This document shows positions 1 to 8,814 of a stretch of 64,000 nt of DNA, one piece after another. This stretch comes from Candidatus Berkiella aquae (GTDB lineage Bacteria; Pseudomonadota; Gammaproteobacteria; Berkiellales; Berkiellaceae), in NCBI RefSeq assembly GCF_001431295.2, contig NZ_LKAJ02000001.1, forward strand, positions 2,480,001 through 2,544,000, written 5' to 3'. How positions within the stretch are numbered: the first letter of the stretch is position 1; each line of letters opens with the position of its first letter. A model generated the notes under the pieces. That model saw nothing but the letters and a program-made list of their open reading frames with translations. It ran no database searches and was not told the DNA's origin. Both the position numbers and the translations under genes were made by a program.

Positions 1-90
1 AAAAAAAATCCCCAGAAAGGTTTCGGCTAAACAGCAAAGGGGTCAGATATATCAATGACCTTTTTTAATCAAGGCATCAATCTAAGTAGG

Positions 91-127
91 ATCTTCGGTA
101 TACCCTGAGGTATACCTGCCGCCTTTC
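91..127. repeat. Short GGTATACC palindromic repeat, copy 1
   Basis: This copy contains GGTATACCCTGAGGTATACC followed by TGCCGCCTTT. It belongs to a dispersed family in the window (near 25.9, 30.4-30.7, 38.2, 39.4, 39.5, 40.4-40.6 and 41.0 kb). The family consensus is a pair of inverted arms with core GGTCATCGGTATACCTGCCCCC. It lies just beyond the 3' end of the small membrane-protein gene, so it could also act in transcript ending; that is inference. Confidence 0.6.
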
Positions 128-150
128 TTAATTCATCTAAAAAATATAAC

Positions 151-417
151 TTATTTTTTTTTCCAGTTTTTTATTTTAAAGCTAGTCCACAAAACACCTG
201 AACAAAACAAAGCCCCCAAGAAGGAAAGCAATAAACCAAAAGTGGTTTCTTTGATTGAAATTCCATCAGTGAGTAATTGAACAGAAAATGAGACCAATAA
301 TATTATAATAAAAACTGATAAGAAAAATTTCTGTAATGTAATTTTCTTTTCAATCGTTTTTTGCGAAAAATAGCCTCCTAAAAAAGAGGCTATTGTATTA
401 ATGACAAGTTCAAACAT
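151..417 (-). CDS. Small two- to three-helix membrane protein, possible bacteriocin-immunity partner
   Basis: This encodes 88 residues with hydrophobic stretches at about 1-16, 28-50 and 58-78 and a lysine-rich C-terminus, so it is probably an inner-membrane protein. No family is recognised. Its ATG shares the TAATG junction with the stop of the second part of the broken double-glycine-leader peptide gene (417-678), so the two were translationally coupled. A small membrane protein coupled to a class II bacteriocin-type precursor is often the immunity protein. That role is inferred from context only. Confidence 0.55.
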   Translation of the reverse strand: MFELVINTIASFLGGYFSQKTIEKKITLQKFFLSVFIIILLVSFSVQLLTDGISIKETTFGLLLSFLGALFCSGVLWTSFKIKNWKKK

Positions 418-678
418 TATTGCTCCGCCGCTATTGCTTGTCCTGCCATGTTAATTGCTGCAAAACCCGGCCTCCAGGCTATATTTTCAGTAAGTCCACC
501 GCCAGCAGCACCAACGGCGGCCCCGCTTAAACCACCCGTAACAGCACCAGGAACCGTCATGGGTTCATGGCGAGTTCTTAGTAATGGCATAAGAGATTAA
601 ACCGATAGCTGATCCAATAATAAAATTTAAAAATCCACCAGTTACTTCATTCACTTCTTCACGACTCAAAATACGCAT
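417..678 (-). pseudogene. Double-glycine-leader (class II bacteriocin-like) precursor, frameshifted
   Basis: The ATG at 678 begins MRILSREEVNEVTGG, a typical double-glycine leader as cleaved by C39-peptidase ABC exporters, followed by a hydrophobic FLNFIIGSAIGLISYA segment. That frame stops at 565-567 after 37 residues. A second frame, open from the ATG at 590 to the stop at 417-419, encodes a 57-residue Gly/Ala-rich stretch (GAVTGG, SGAAVGAAGGG) typical of the C-terminal half of pore-forming bacteriocin peptides. The simplest reading is one precursor of roughly 85 residues split by a frameshift near 565-590. Two separate short peptides are the alternative. No dedicated exporter gene was seen in the window. 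Confidence 0.6.
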
Positions 679-850
679 AAATTCCCTTTACCTATTTTAT
701 TTCCATATCATTTATTTAAATTACTTTTTCTCATTTTCGAAGAGATTTAAATGCTAGCATAGCCAGATAAACAATGATGATTAGTCAGAAATAGAAAAAG
801 ATATTAGAAAAATGTGTTAGTTAAATTTGTGGATATAAGTTGGACTTAGA

Positions 851-1110
851 AAGCGATGCGTAACCTGATGAAGTCCGCCTTCGCTCTTCGAGCTTCGACG
901 CGAACAACATTTTGTAACGTTCGCGAAGTAAAACTAAGAAAGTGGGCAATAACCTGAGAGAGTCCGCCTACGCTCTTCGAGCTTCGGCGTGACACAACAT
1001 TTTGTAACGCTCGCGAAGTAAGACTAAGAAAGTGGGTAATAACCTGAGAGAGTCCGCTTTCGCTCTTCGAGCTTCGGCGTGACACAACATTTTGTAACGC
1101 TCGCAGAGCG
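851..1110. repeat. Three tandem copies of a ~90-bp repeat
   Basis: Three consecutive units share TAACCTGA(GA)GAGTCCGC, CGCTCTTCGAGCTTCGGCG and CAACATTTTGTAACGCTCGC. They start near 851, 941 and 1031, giving a period of about 90 bp. Units 2 and 3 are nearly identical and unit 1 is more diverged. The end of the array abuts the 3' end of tRNA-Val. The reverse strand is open through the array, but the encoded peptide simply repeats, so I treat it as non-coding. Confidence 0.8.
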
Positions 1111-1127
1111 AGCTAACAAAATGTAAG

Positions 1128-1202
1128 TGGTAGGCGCGAGTGGGATCGAACCACCGACCACCACCATGTCAAGGTGGTGCTCTACCACTGAGCTACGCGC
1201 CT
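1128..1202 (-). tRNA. tRNA-Val (GAC)
   Basis: The reverse strand folds as a cloverleaf. Acceptor arms are AGGCGCG and CGCGCCT, the D-arm contains GCTCAGTGGTAGAGC, the anticodon stem CCACC/GGTGG encloses the loop TTGACAT (anticodon GAC), and the T-arm contains GGTTCGATCC. Discriminator A and an encoded CCA close the 3' end. The gene is 75 nt long with no intron or variable-arm extension. Confidence 0.95.
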
Positions 1203-1298
1203 AAAAATTTGTCGTGAAAAGATACCACCTTTGGTGGACAATGTGCAAGAATAGGCGGCTGAAATAGATAATCCTTATTAACTAAGTGGACTCATACA

Positions 1299-3098
1299 AT
1301 GCATCGTTATCGAACTTACACTTGTGGTGCCCTCACAGAGGCAGAAGAAGGCAAAACCGTTAGGCTTTCAGGCTGGATCCATCGGCAACGTGACCATGGT
1401 AACCTGTTATTTGTGGATTTACGCGATCACTACGGGATCACCCAATGTGTGATTGATTCAAGCTCCCCTGCTTTCAAGATGGTGCAAACCTTACGCAATG
1501 AAAGCGTTGTCACCATTACAGGCCGCGTGGTAAAGCGTACCCCTGAAACCGTCAATGCGAAGATGCCAACCGGCAGCATTGAAATCGCCGTCGATGAGTT
1601 TGCGTTAGATTCACAGGCTGATATCTTGCCCCTGCAAGTGAATAGCGATCAAGAGTTCCCTGAAGATACCCGTTTACGTTATCGCTTCTTAGATTTACGT
1701 CGTGAAAAAATGCACCACAATATTGTGTTGCGCTCAAAAATTATTTCTTCACTGCGCCAGCGCATGATTGAACAAGGCTTTTTGGAAATCCAAACACCTA
1801 TTTTAACCTCCAGCTCCCCTGAAGGTGCGCGCGACTTCTTGGTACCTAGCCGAATCCATCCCGGCAAGTTTTATGCGTTACCACAAGCGCCACAGCAGTT
1901 TAAACAGCTATTGATGGTCGCGGGTTTCGATCGTTATTTCCAAATCGCACCTTGTTTTCGTGATGAAGATGCCAGAGCCGACCGCTCACCCGGCGAGTTC
2001 TACCAGCTCGACTTTGAAATGTCCTTTGTGACACAAGAAGATGTCTTTGCGGCAATTGAACCTGTACTTCATGGCGTATTTAACGAATTTGCTCATGGCA
2101 AAACCGTTAGTCAAATGCCTTTCCCACATTTTGCTTATGATGAAGCGATGCTGAAATTCGGTAATGATAAGCCTGATATTCGTAACCCTATTATCATCGC
2201 TGATGTGACCACTGTTTTTGCCGGCTCTGCTTTCAATGCTTTTGCCAAAGCCATTGAAAATGGCTCCGTGGTACGCGCTATTCCTGCGCCTAAGTCTGCG
2301 ACACAATCACGTAGCTTCTTCGACAAGATGAACGATTGGGCTAAAACCCAAGGCGCTCCAGGACTTGGTTATATCGTGTTTGCCGATGGCGAAGCAAAAG
2401 GTCCTATCGCTAAATTCTTAGATAAAGACCGACTTGATAGCTTAAAATCCTTAAGCGGTTGCCAAGATGGCGATGCCGTCTTTTTTGCTTGCGCACCTAA
2501 AGCACAAGCTGCAAAGCTTGCAGGCCTTGCTCGTACTCGCTTAGGTGAAGATTTGAATTTAATCGATCAAAGCCGTTTTGAATTCTGCTGGGTGGTTGAT
2601 TTCCCCATGTTTGAATACAACGAAGATGATAAAAAAATCGATTTCTCTCACAACCCTTTCTCAATGCCACAAGGTGGTTTAGAAGCGTTGAATACCCAAG
2701 ATCCTCTCACTATTAAAGCGTATCAATACGATATCGTCTGTAACGGTGTAGAGCTCTCTAGTGGCGCGATTCGTAACCACTTACCTGAGGTGATGTATAA
2801 AGCCTTTGCGATTGCAGGTTACGATGCTTCGGTTGTAGAAGATAAATTTGGAGGCATGTTAAATGCATTTAAATATGGTGCTCCTCCTCACGGTGGTTGT
2901 GCACCTGGGATCGACCGTATTGTGATGTTATTGGCGAATGAACCCAATATTCGTGAGATTGTGGCATTCCCAATGAATCAGCAAGCGCAAGATTTATTGA
3001 TGCAAGCACCTTCGAATGTGATGCCTAAACAATTAAAAGAATTACATATCGAAGTGAAATTGCCACCACCACCTAAGCCGAAATTAGAAACAGCTTAA
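1299..3098 (+). CDS. aspS: Aspartyl-tRNA synthetase, alphaproteobacterial type
   Basis: This class II synthetase charges tRNA-Asp with aspartate in the cytoplasm. Its 599 residues give an N-terminal OB-fold anticodon-binding domain ([20 protein letters not shown]), class II motif 2 ([19 protein letters not shown]), the inserted bacterial GAD domain at about 300-410, and motif 3 ([14 protein letters not shown]) near the C-terminus. Length and domain order are normal. From memory of the family, the [19 protein letters not shown] stretch and the [12 protein letters not shown] start match alphaproteobacterial, especially rickettsial, enzymes. Gammaproteobacterial enzymes usually read QPEFTQID and begin MRT(H/E)YCG. 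Horizontal acquisition is therefore likely. It is a single gene, followed by a GC-rich hairpin. Confidence 0.97.
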   Translation: MHRYRTYTCGALTEAEEGKTVRLSGWIHRQRDHGNLLFVDLRDHYGITQCVIDSSSPAFKMVQTLRNESVVTITGRVVKRTPETVNAKMPTGSIEIAVDEFALDSQADILPLQVNSDQEFPEDTRLRYRFLDLRREKMHHNIVLRSKIISSLRQRMIEQGFLEIQTPILTSSSPEGARDFLVPSRIHPGKFYALPQAPQQFKQLLMVAGFDRYFQIAPCFRDEDARADRSPGEFYQLDFEMSFVTQEDVFAAIEPVLHGVFNEFAHGKTVSQMPFPHFAYDEAMLKFGNDKPDIRNPIIIADVTTVFAGSAFNAFAKAIENGSVVRAIPAPKSATQSRSFFDKMNDWAKTQGAPGLGYIVFADGEAKGPIAKFLDKDRLDSLKSLSGCQDGDAVFFACAPKAQAAKLAGLARTRLGEDLNLIDQSRFEFCWVVDFPMFEYNEDDKKIDFSHNPFSMPQGGLEALNTQDPLTIKAYQYDIVCNGVELSSGAIRNHLPEVMYKAFAIAGYDASVVEDKFGGMLNAFKYGAPPHGGCAPGIDRIVMLLANEPNIREIVAFPMNQQAQDLLMQAPSNVMPKQLKELHIEVKLPPPPKPKLETA

Positions 3099-3107
3099 GT
3101 AAACAAT

Positions 3108-3127
3108 GACGCCCCTAATGGGGCGTC
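3108..3127. terminator. GC-rich hairpin after aspS
   Basis: A perfect stem GACGCCCC / GGGGCGTC with a four-base loop lies 10 bases after the aspS stop codon and before the convergent small basic gene. The U-tract is weak on both strands, so it may only attenuate or protect the 3' ends. Confidence 0.5.
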
Positions 3128-3130
3128 TTG

Positions 3131-3274
3131 CTATCGATTCTTAATTCGTCGATTATCACCTTTTTCAGGCAGTTCTTTACCTGTTCCACCACGTACAGTC
3201 CTTTTTTCACGTGTACCACGTGGATCACCTTTATCATCACGCTGTCGCTTTTCTTTATCGGTATCACGTCTCAT
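3131..3274 (-). CDS. Small highly charged basic protein (47 aa)
   Basis: The ATG at 3274 opens 47 codons starting MRRDTDKEKRQRDDKGDPRG and ending NRRIKNR. More than half of the residues are charged, there are no hydrophobic segments, and it is probably disordered. It converges on aspS and its stop lies just past the aspS hairpin. No family is recognised. The biased composition and an intact ATG-to-stop frame argue for a real small gene, perhaps a nucleic-acid-binding or stress peptide (inference). Confidence 0.45.
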   Translation of the reverse strand: MRRDTDKEKRQRDDKGDPRGTREKRTVRGGTGKELPEKGDNRRIKNR

Positions 3275-3348
3275 ATTTAGTCTCCTGATTTTGCAAAGCG
3301 CTATCTTTATTATAATCAGAATTAAACCGCTTATGTTTCCAGCTATTA

Positions 3349-4785
3349 TTAGTGCATAACCTTATTATATTTACTAGCAGTATGAAGCTGCTTTCGAACA
3401 GGTACTTTTTCAGGGATCACTTTCTTAGTCGAAACTTGATGCACATTCTGTCGTTTCCCTTCAAAAAGGGGTGCCACTACTTTAGTCGGTGGCTTTTTCT
3501 TGGCTAATTCCTTTTCGATTAATTGAATAATTTTCTTATTTTGTGAAAATCTTTTAGCAAATTCAAGCAATGACACTCTTTCCTTCTTCTGCGGTTGAGT
3601 GCGCCAGATTTTATAAATTACAGAAGTAGGATGCGTATCAACAGTAGCTGGCAATTCAATTCCTTTTTTCAATAGATATTCCAGCATCCTTACACGATTA
3701 CATACTATTATCTCTTTAATATGATCTTCAGTAATAACGGTACGACCTGATGCTTTTAATGTCTTATCAATTAAAAAGCAAAATAGCTGAAAATTCCCTT
3801 TTGTAATAGCTGTATCAATCATCGATGGATTAACGCTGGCACCGGCATTCATGAAAAGTCTTATCTCATTGATATTTTCAGAGCAAACGGCCAATTCTAA
3901 GGAATGATTAGTTGAGATTCTATGTTCAACGGGCACTAACGATTGATATTTTGTTAGTTTTGCTTGATTAACAAGGCCGTGTTTTAACATATATTCAAAA
4001 TCTTCTTTAATTTGATTTATTTTAATAGTTTCAGAATGATCATTACATAAGGCACTTGCAATAAAATAGGAAATTAAAAGACCGCAAAGGCTAAAAACAA
4101 CTATTGGAGAGGAAATAAGTAGTGGGCTAAAACCAATCCCAATAATGGCTAAAACTATTAGGCCTAATTTTCTAGGTGTTAAATTTTCAAAACTCAATAA
4201 GAAGTTTTTTCTTATTTTATTTGAAAATCGATTTTGACAGTCTCGTTCTATAACAAGCATTTCTTCAAAATGTTCTGGTTTTTTACCCTCGTTATTTTCA
4301 AAATAAATATACATTCCTGCTTCAATTAAAATGGTTGCTATTTCTTTGCGGATTTTTGGATCTGTCAATTGCCCCACATAGTGCAATGGCGTATTACCAT
4401 TTTTATCTTTAAGACATTGTAAAAAATAATGGCTTTTGAACAATGGATTTACCAATATCTTAACTATCTCAGAATTGCCACTTTTAATCGCCTCACTCAA
4501 AGGGCTTTCATTATCCTCATTCCAACTGCAAGTTCCCCAATCAGTCTCTTCGACTAAAAATTTCACAATGGAAGTATGTTGACATAAGGTGGCCAGTAAT
4601 AATGGTGATATTTTTGCTTTGTTACCCGATATTTTATTAGCTTCAATAAAACGACACTCTTTGTATAATCTCTTTACTTCAACTGAGTTACCACTTTCAA
4701 TAGCTGAAAAAAACTGCTGACCCTTTTCTTGTTTTTTTTGTACGATACTATTTATTTCATAATGTGGTATTGCAGGTTTGCTCAT
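3349..4785 (-). CDS. Ankyrin-repeat protein with central transmembrane hairpin (paralogue 1 of 4)
   Basis: This 478-residue protein is the first of four adjacent paralogues. It has N-terminal ankyrin-like repeats at about 55-175, including NTPLHYVGQ. A shared connecting segment (EGKKPEHFEEM) follows, then a transmembrane pair at about 205-245, further ankyrin-like repeats at about 280-400, and a Lys/Pro-rich tail containing VPVRKQL. Ankyrin repeats mediate protein-protein contacts. In amoeba-associated Legionellales such proteins are often secreted effectors, so that is the likely but unproven role. Its own promoter is likely, because about 195 bases including the next gene's terminator separate it from its upstream paralogue. 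Confidence 0.75.
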   Translation of the reverse strand: MSKPAIPHYEINSIVQKKQEKGQQFFSAIESGNSVEVKRLYKECRFIEANKISGNKAKISPLLLATLCQHTSIVKFLVEETDWGTCSWNEDNESPLSEAIKSGNSEIVKILVNPLFKSHYFLQCLKDKNGNTPLHYVGQLTDPKIRKEIATILIEAGMYIYFENNEGKKPEHFEEMLVIERDCQNRFSNKIRKNFLLSFENLTPRKLGLIVLAIIGIGFSPLLISSPIVVFSLCGLLISYFIASALCNDHSETIKINQIKEDFEYMLKHGLVNQAKLTKYQSLVPVEHRISTNHSLELAVCSENINEIRLFMNAGASVNPSMIDTAITKGNFQLFCFLIDKTLKASGRTVITEDHIKEIIVCNRVRMLEYLLKKGIELPATVDTHPTSVIYKIWRTQPQKKERVSLLEFAKRFSQNKKIIQLIEKELAKKKPPTKVVAPLFEGKRQNVHQVSTKKVIPEKVPVRKQLHTASKYNKVMH

Positions 4786-4947
4786 TATTGTTTCTCGAAT
4801 ATTACTTAAAATTTAAAAAAGGTCAGGAAAAATACCTTAACGCAGAAGATAGATCAAGCTACATAAATATTTTAGATTTAGTTCGAATGGAATGATCATG
4901 TGCTACAGTAACATTCGAAGATAATGAGATTGGCAAAAACGGAAAGA

Positions 4948-4975
4948 AATGACGCCCTACAAGAGCGTCATTTTA
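4948..4975 (-). terminator. Rho-independent terminator after ankyrin paralogue 2
   Basis: Stem AATGACGC / GCGTCATT followed on the minus strand by TTTCTTT, five bases beyond the stop of the 4981-6420 gene. The two other paralogues upstream carry the same kind of terminator, which suggests separate transcription units. Confidence 0.7.
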
Positions 4976-4980
4976 TCGAG

Positions 4981-6420
4981 TTACTTTTTTGAACGTAGTG
5001 ATTGTTTACGAATAAGCCCAACATCACTTGCGATTTTTTGATTTTTATTTAACCTAGCACTTTGTCGTTTGCTCACAAATTGGGTTACAACAACATTGCT
5101 CTTTTCTACTTTCTGAGCTTTCAAAGCATCTTCTATTAATTTAATTATTTCTTTTTTACCTAAATCTTTAGCAAAGTCTAACAAAGAATAAGTCGTCGTT
5201 TTGGTTTTGCCCTTGGCAAACAAATACCCGCTAACTGTGTCATTCCAACGGATATCTGTTGGAATCGGTGCACCTTTTTGCAACAAATAGGCAAGGATGT
5301 CTTGTTTGCCATGAAAAACAGCTGCTGCCAGCATTCTGGCGGAAGCATATTTATTAAGTAGCAATGCTTTTGATTTACTCAGCAATAGCTCTACAGCGGC
5401 CAAATGTCCTCCTTCAATAGCCTGACAAACAATAGCACTCGTAATTTGCGGACTATAGGCATTTTTAAGCAATAAATTGATCTGTTCGGTATTGCCTACT
5501 TTAGCAGCTAATTGTAAACCATTTTCATTGGTAGCCAGTAAGCACATCGGCATGACACCTTGGTTTAAATATTTTTTGAGTTTATCACTCGTTAGCTTAC
5601 CTCTTTGGATGGTGTTAATGAAATCAGCATCGATTTGCGTGTGTTGTAATGCTAAACGGCGGTTATCATCAACGTCTGTCATGAGATGACTGATAATAAA
5701 ATGGGAAAGCAACGTGCCAACCCCAAAAGCAACATAAAGAGGATTTAACCATAACGCTAATATACTGAGGCTCAGTATTCCCAGAAAGTACCCTGCTTCT
5801 TGCTTAAAACTGCCTGTCTTACGAAATAGAAAATTCGAAATATTCCCCAAGAAACGATTTTTACTGGCTTTTTTGATAGCAACCATTTCATCAAAATGTT
5901 TTGGTTTTTCGCCCTTATCATTTTCGAATTGAATAGACAAGCCTGCATGGATAAGTGACGTTACCATCGCTTTTCGAACTTGTGGGTTGTTTATTTCCCC
6001 AATATAGTGAAAGGGCGTATTGCCTTTTGCATCTTTAAAACTGTGACTCATTGACCATTTGCTGTTCGTCATGGCTTTTGCCATGACTTTGACAATGGCC
6101 ACATTTTCGCTCTTAATGGCTTCGATTAAGGGATTTTGCCCATCCTCATTCCAATGATGCAAATCGTACTCATCATGCTTATAATTTAATAAAAAGCTAA
6201 CAATATTAGGATGCTGGCATAACGTTGCTAACAATAGCTTTGAAATTCTTGCCTTCTTGCCGGTAGTATTTCTAGCGCTAACACTTGAATAATCATGATC
6301 GTAGTTGCGCCATACATTAAACACGCTACCTTCTTCAATGGCTGAAAATACCTTTTGATCTTTGGCATTTTGGCTTTCTACCGTAAATTTTATTCTAGGT
6401 TTTGTCATACTGAACTCCAA
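4981..6420 (-). CDS. Ankyrin-repeat protein with central transmembrane hairpin (paralogue 2 of 4)
   Basis: This 479-residue protein has the same architecture as its neighbour. N-terminal ankyrin-like repeats are followed by NTPFHYIGEINNPQVRKAM and GEKPKHFDEM. A hydrophobic pair sits at about 210-247, then a second ankyrin block at about 285-400 containing AAKVGNTEQINLLLK. The C-terminus ends RKQSLRSKK. A second possible start (MTKPRIK) lies four codons in. The tail RKQSLRS is shared with paralogues 3 and 4 and could be a secretion or nuclear-targeting signal (inference). It has its own terminator at 4948-4975. Confidence 0.75.
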   Translation of the reverse strand: MEFSMTKPRIKFTVESQNAKDQKVFSAIEEGSVFNVWRNYDHDYSSVSARNTTGKKARISKLLLATLCQHPNIVSFLLNYKHDEYDLHHWNEDGQNPLIEAIKSENVAIVKVMAKAMTNSKWSMSHSFKDAKGNTPFHYIGEINNPQVRKAMVTSLIHAGLSIQFENDKGEKPKHFDEMVAIKKASKNRFLGNISNFLFRKTGSFKQEAGYFLGILSLSILALWLNPLYVAFGVGTLLSHFIISHLMTDVDDNRRLALQHTQIDADFINTIQRGKLTSDKLKKYLNQGVMPMCLLATNENGLQLAAKVGNTEQINLLLKNAYSPQITSAIVCQAIEGGHLAAVELLLSKSKALLLNKYASARMLAAAVFHGKQDILAYLLQKGAPIPTDIRWNDTVSGYLFAKGKTKTTTYSLLDFAKDLGKKEIIKLIEDALKAQKVEKSNVVVTQFVSKRQSARLNKNQKIASDVGLIRKQSLRSKK

Positions 6421-6445
6421 TGTTATTGATTCTATCCCATATACT

Positions 6446-6470
6446 AAAAGCGCCCTGGATGGGCGCTTTT
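6446..6470 (-). terminator. Rho-independent terminator after ankyrin paralogue 3
   Basis: Perfect stem AAAAGCGCCC / GGGCGCTTTT with a five-base loop, directly after the stop of the 6475-7635 gene. The U-rich arm makes it a good intrinsic terminator. Confidence 0.8.
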
Positions 6471-6474
6471 AAAC

Positions 6475-7635
6475 TTATTTTTTAGCTGACCGCAACGATT
6501 GCTTACGCTGATTAACTGCTTTTGTAGCAGGTTTTTCAGTTGCTGATCTTTTAGATTGTGTTTTGCTTGCGGCTTTTCGTTTTGCATCAAACATTGGCAC
6601 AACGTTTGTTGGTTTTTTATGCGCAATTGGCTTTGCTGCTGGCTTCGCTTTCGCCTTCTTCTGCGCGTTCTCAAGCAAACGAGTAATTTCAGCATTGGGA
6701 TGTAATTTTGCTGTATCCATAACTAAATCTGAAACTTTGGCGCCTTTATGCAACAAAACATTCACCATATCAGGGCGTTTTGATCTTATTGCGACAATCA
6801 ATGGCGTATAATGATAATTAAAATCGACATCATCTGTTTTGCTGAGTAACAGATTCAATGATTCCATTTTGTAATTACCTATCGCAGTATATACGGCAAG
6901 CAACAAATCTTCTTTCGTGTAGGGAGCTAAAAGATTAATTTGATTGGTGACACCAAATTTAGCTGCAATCTCTAATGCTGATTGATTACCAGAATCGAGA
7001 TTATGGATATTAACGCCCTGCTCAATGTATTTCACTAATTTAACAACGTTGAGTTTGTCTCGCTTAATATCATTGATGAAATCAGCTTCTAATTGCGCAG
7101 CACGATGTTTTGCTACTAGCTGTTCTTCACGTTGCAGAGCGCGCTCACCTATTATGACTTGCAGCACAAGCCCCAGCATTAAAGGGAGGAACAAAGCGGG
7201 TGCCAATAGAATGCTCATTCCAAATGAAATAAAAATGCTCAAGAAAAGATTAGCGTTATTGCGTGGGTGAATGAGCCAAAAATTTGAAGATCCGCTTATA
7301 AAACGCTTACGTTTTTTAGCTTGAATAGCATAAAACTCAGCCAAACATTTTGGACCTTCATCTTTGTCATTCGTTCCTGTAAAAGGCATACCAACATAGA
7401 TAAGTTTTTTAGCCATTTGTTGGCGAAGCTTTTCATCACTAATCTCTCCGATATAATGAAAAGGTGTATTTCCTGCTTTGTCTTTATAGCTTTGATTGAA
7501 AAATTCGGGTGCTTTTATCAAGTTAGAAACTGCTTGCAGATCGTGCTTTTGGATGGCATCTAATAAGGGATTTAAGATTTCTAGTTGATTTTGTTTTTTT
7601 TCAGAATTTTGATTCTTAACTGACTTTCTTGGCAT
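6475..7635 (-). CDS. Ankyrin-repeat protein with central transmembrane hairpin (paralogue 3 of 4)
   Basis: This 386-residue protein has lost most of the N-terminal ankyrin block relative to paralogues 1 and 2. It keeps NTPFHYIGEISDEKLRQQM, the hydrophobic pair at about 125-165, the second ankyrin block (HNLDSGNQSALEIAAKFG, YHYTPLIVAIRSKRPDMV) and an Ala/Lys/Pro-rich tail ending RKQSLRSAKK. The tail is strongly basic. Function is unknown. By family it should scaffold host or membrane proteins, and it is a candidate translocated effector. Confidence 0.75.
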   Translation of the reverse strand: MPRKSVKNQNSEKKQNQLEILNPLLDAIQKHDLQAVSNLIKAPEFFNQSYKDKAGNTPFHYIGEISDEKLRQQMAKKLIYVGMPFTGTNDKDEGPKCLAEFYAIQAKKRKRFISGSSNFWLIHPRNNANLFLSIFISFGMSILLAPALFLPLMLGLVLQVIIGERALQREEQLVAKHRAAQLEADFINDIKRDKLNVVKLVKYIEQGVNIHNLDSGNQSALEIAAKFGVTNQINLLAPYTKEDLLLAVYTAIGNYKMESLNLLLSKTDDVDFNYHYTPLIVAIRSKRPDMVNVLLHKGAKVSDLVMDTAKLHPNAEITRLLENAQKKAKAKPAAKPIAHKKPTNVVPMFDAKRKAASKTQSKRSATEKPATKAVNQRKQSLRSAKK

Positions 7636-7724
7636 ACTCTAACTCCTCGTACTACAAGGGAGGGATTTTACGTGAGCTTGTTGAATAAATCAAAGAAAAA
7701 GATTGAATAAATCAGGCATATTTA

Positions 7725-7752
7725 TAAAAAACGCCCAATGAAGGGCGTTTTT
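7725..7752 (-). terminator. Rho-independent terminator after ankyrin paralogue 4
   Basis: Stem AAAAAACGCCC / GGGCGTTTTTT with a short AATGAA loop, just downstream of the 7760-8614 gene on the minus strand. Confidence 0.8.
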
Positions 7753-7759
7753 TAAGAGT

Positions 7760-8614
7760 TTATTTCTGATGTGAGCGTAGTGATTGTTTACGCGCACTAA
7801 CTGCAGGTTTAGCTGCTGGTTTAGCTGCTGGTTTAGTAGGCGTTTTTCTGTTCGTTTGTTTACTCTTAAATAATGGTGTTACCGCGCCTTTATTCTTTTT
7901 ATGTGCACTTTCAACCACTTGATAAATCGATTTATTAGAATTCCTTCTCGCAACTTCTAGTATGAGATCGGTAACAATTGCACCATGTTGCAAAAGAATT
8001 TTAACCATATTAGGTCGATTCATTGAAATTGCCGTTAACAAGGGTGTGCAATGCATGATGCCAAAATCTACATCTTCTACTTCTTTTAAAAGATGCTTCA
8101 AAGCATTTTCTTGATTTTGCTCAATTGAATTGAGTACGCCAGTCCATAACATATCATTCAGATCATTTTTAGAACGCTTTGCTTTAACGTGAGCAATCAA
8201 CAGATCAATTTGCTTGGTTGAAGCTACTGAGATGGCAGCAGCAACTGCTGATATCCCTACATTTCGGTTAATTATTAGACCTTGTGAAACATATTCAAGC
8301 AATTTAGTTTGATTCAAACCATTTTTACGAATCGTTTTAAGAAAATCTTTTTCTAAGGCCGAAATGGCTGTTTCTACGGTTGCTTGGTTCAATTCTTCCT
8401 TTCGCATTCCAAGGGCAAAAAATCCTATACTTAACAACGTAAGAATAAAAAGAGTGGTATTTAGTGACCATGCAGCCGTATTTACCACTATAATAAACAA
8501 AACAGCAAACCAGAAAATTGCCTCTCTTTGCACTGCCCTGTATTGAACCCGCGTTTCATCTTGATCACTTTTTTTATTTTCATTTTTATCTTTAATAATG
8601 TTCTTTTTAGGCAT
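7760..8614 (-). CDS. Ankyrin-like membrane protein (paralogue 4 of 4, shortest)
   Basis: This 284-residue protein retains only the hydrophobic hairpin (about 32-68), the linker helix (ISALEKDFLKTIRKNGLNQ, matching the TQIDADFINTIQRGKL segment of paralogue 2), the second ankyrin block (CTPLLTAISMNRPNMVKILL) and the tail. KPAAKPAAKPA repeats precede RKQSLRSHQK. The series 478, 479, 386, 284 residues shows stepwise loss of the N-terminal repeats while the C-terminal tail is kept, which argues that the tail matters. Confidence 0.7.
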   Translation of the reverse strand: MPKKNIIKDKNENKKSDQDETRVQYRAVQREAIFWFAVLFIIVVNTAAWSLNTTLFILTLLSIGFFALGMRKEELNQATVETAISALEKDFLKTIRKNGLNQTKLLEYVSQGLIINRNVGISAVAAAISVASTKQIDLLIAHVKAKRSKNDLNDMLWTGVLNSIEQNQENALKHLLKEVEDVDFGIMHCTPLLTAISMNRPNMVKILLQHGAIVTDLILEVARRNSNKSIYQVVESAHKKNKGAVTPLFKSKQTNRKTPTKPAAKPAAKPAVSARKQSLRSHQK

Positions 8615-8814
8615 AACATCACCCTTTTACTAAAGGCTTTTTAAAAAAAAGCGATTTTACGTATAATAAAAGTATAAATCAAAATGTAACCTGAATATCT
8701 TAGGGTTTTTAAATGATTTTATAAAACTATCCGCTTAACGGTTACCTCACAAATAATATTTGCTAAAATACCTAACAGCAATAAATAAGTTATCTGGATA
8801 AGTATAAAATAGAT

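Noticed and set aside
846-1085. Minus-strand 79-codon frame across the tandem repeat next to tRNA-Val
   Set aside because: The peptide merely repeats with the DNA unit and has no start site context; non-coding repeat is simpler.
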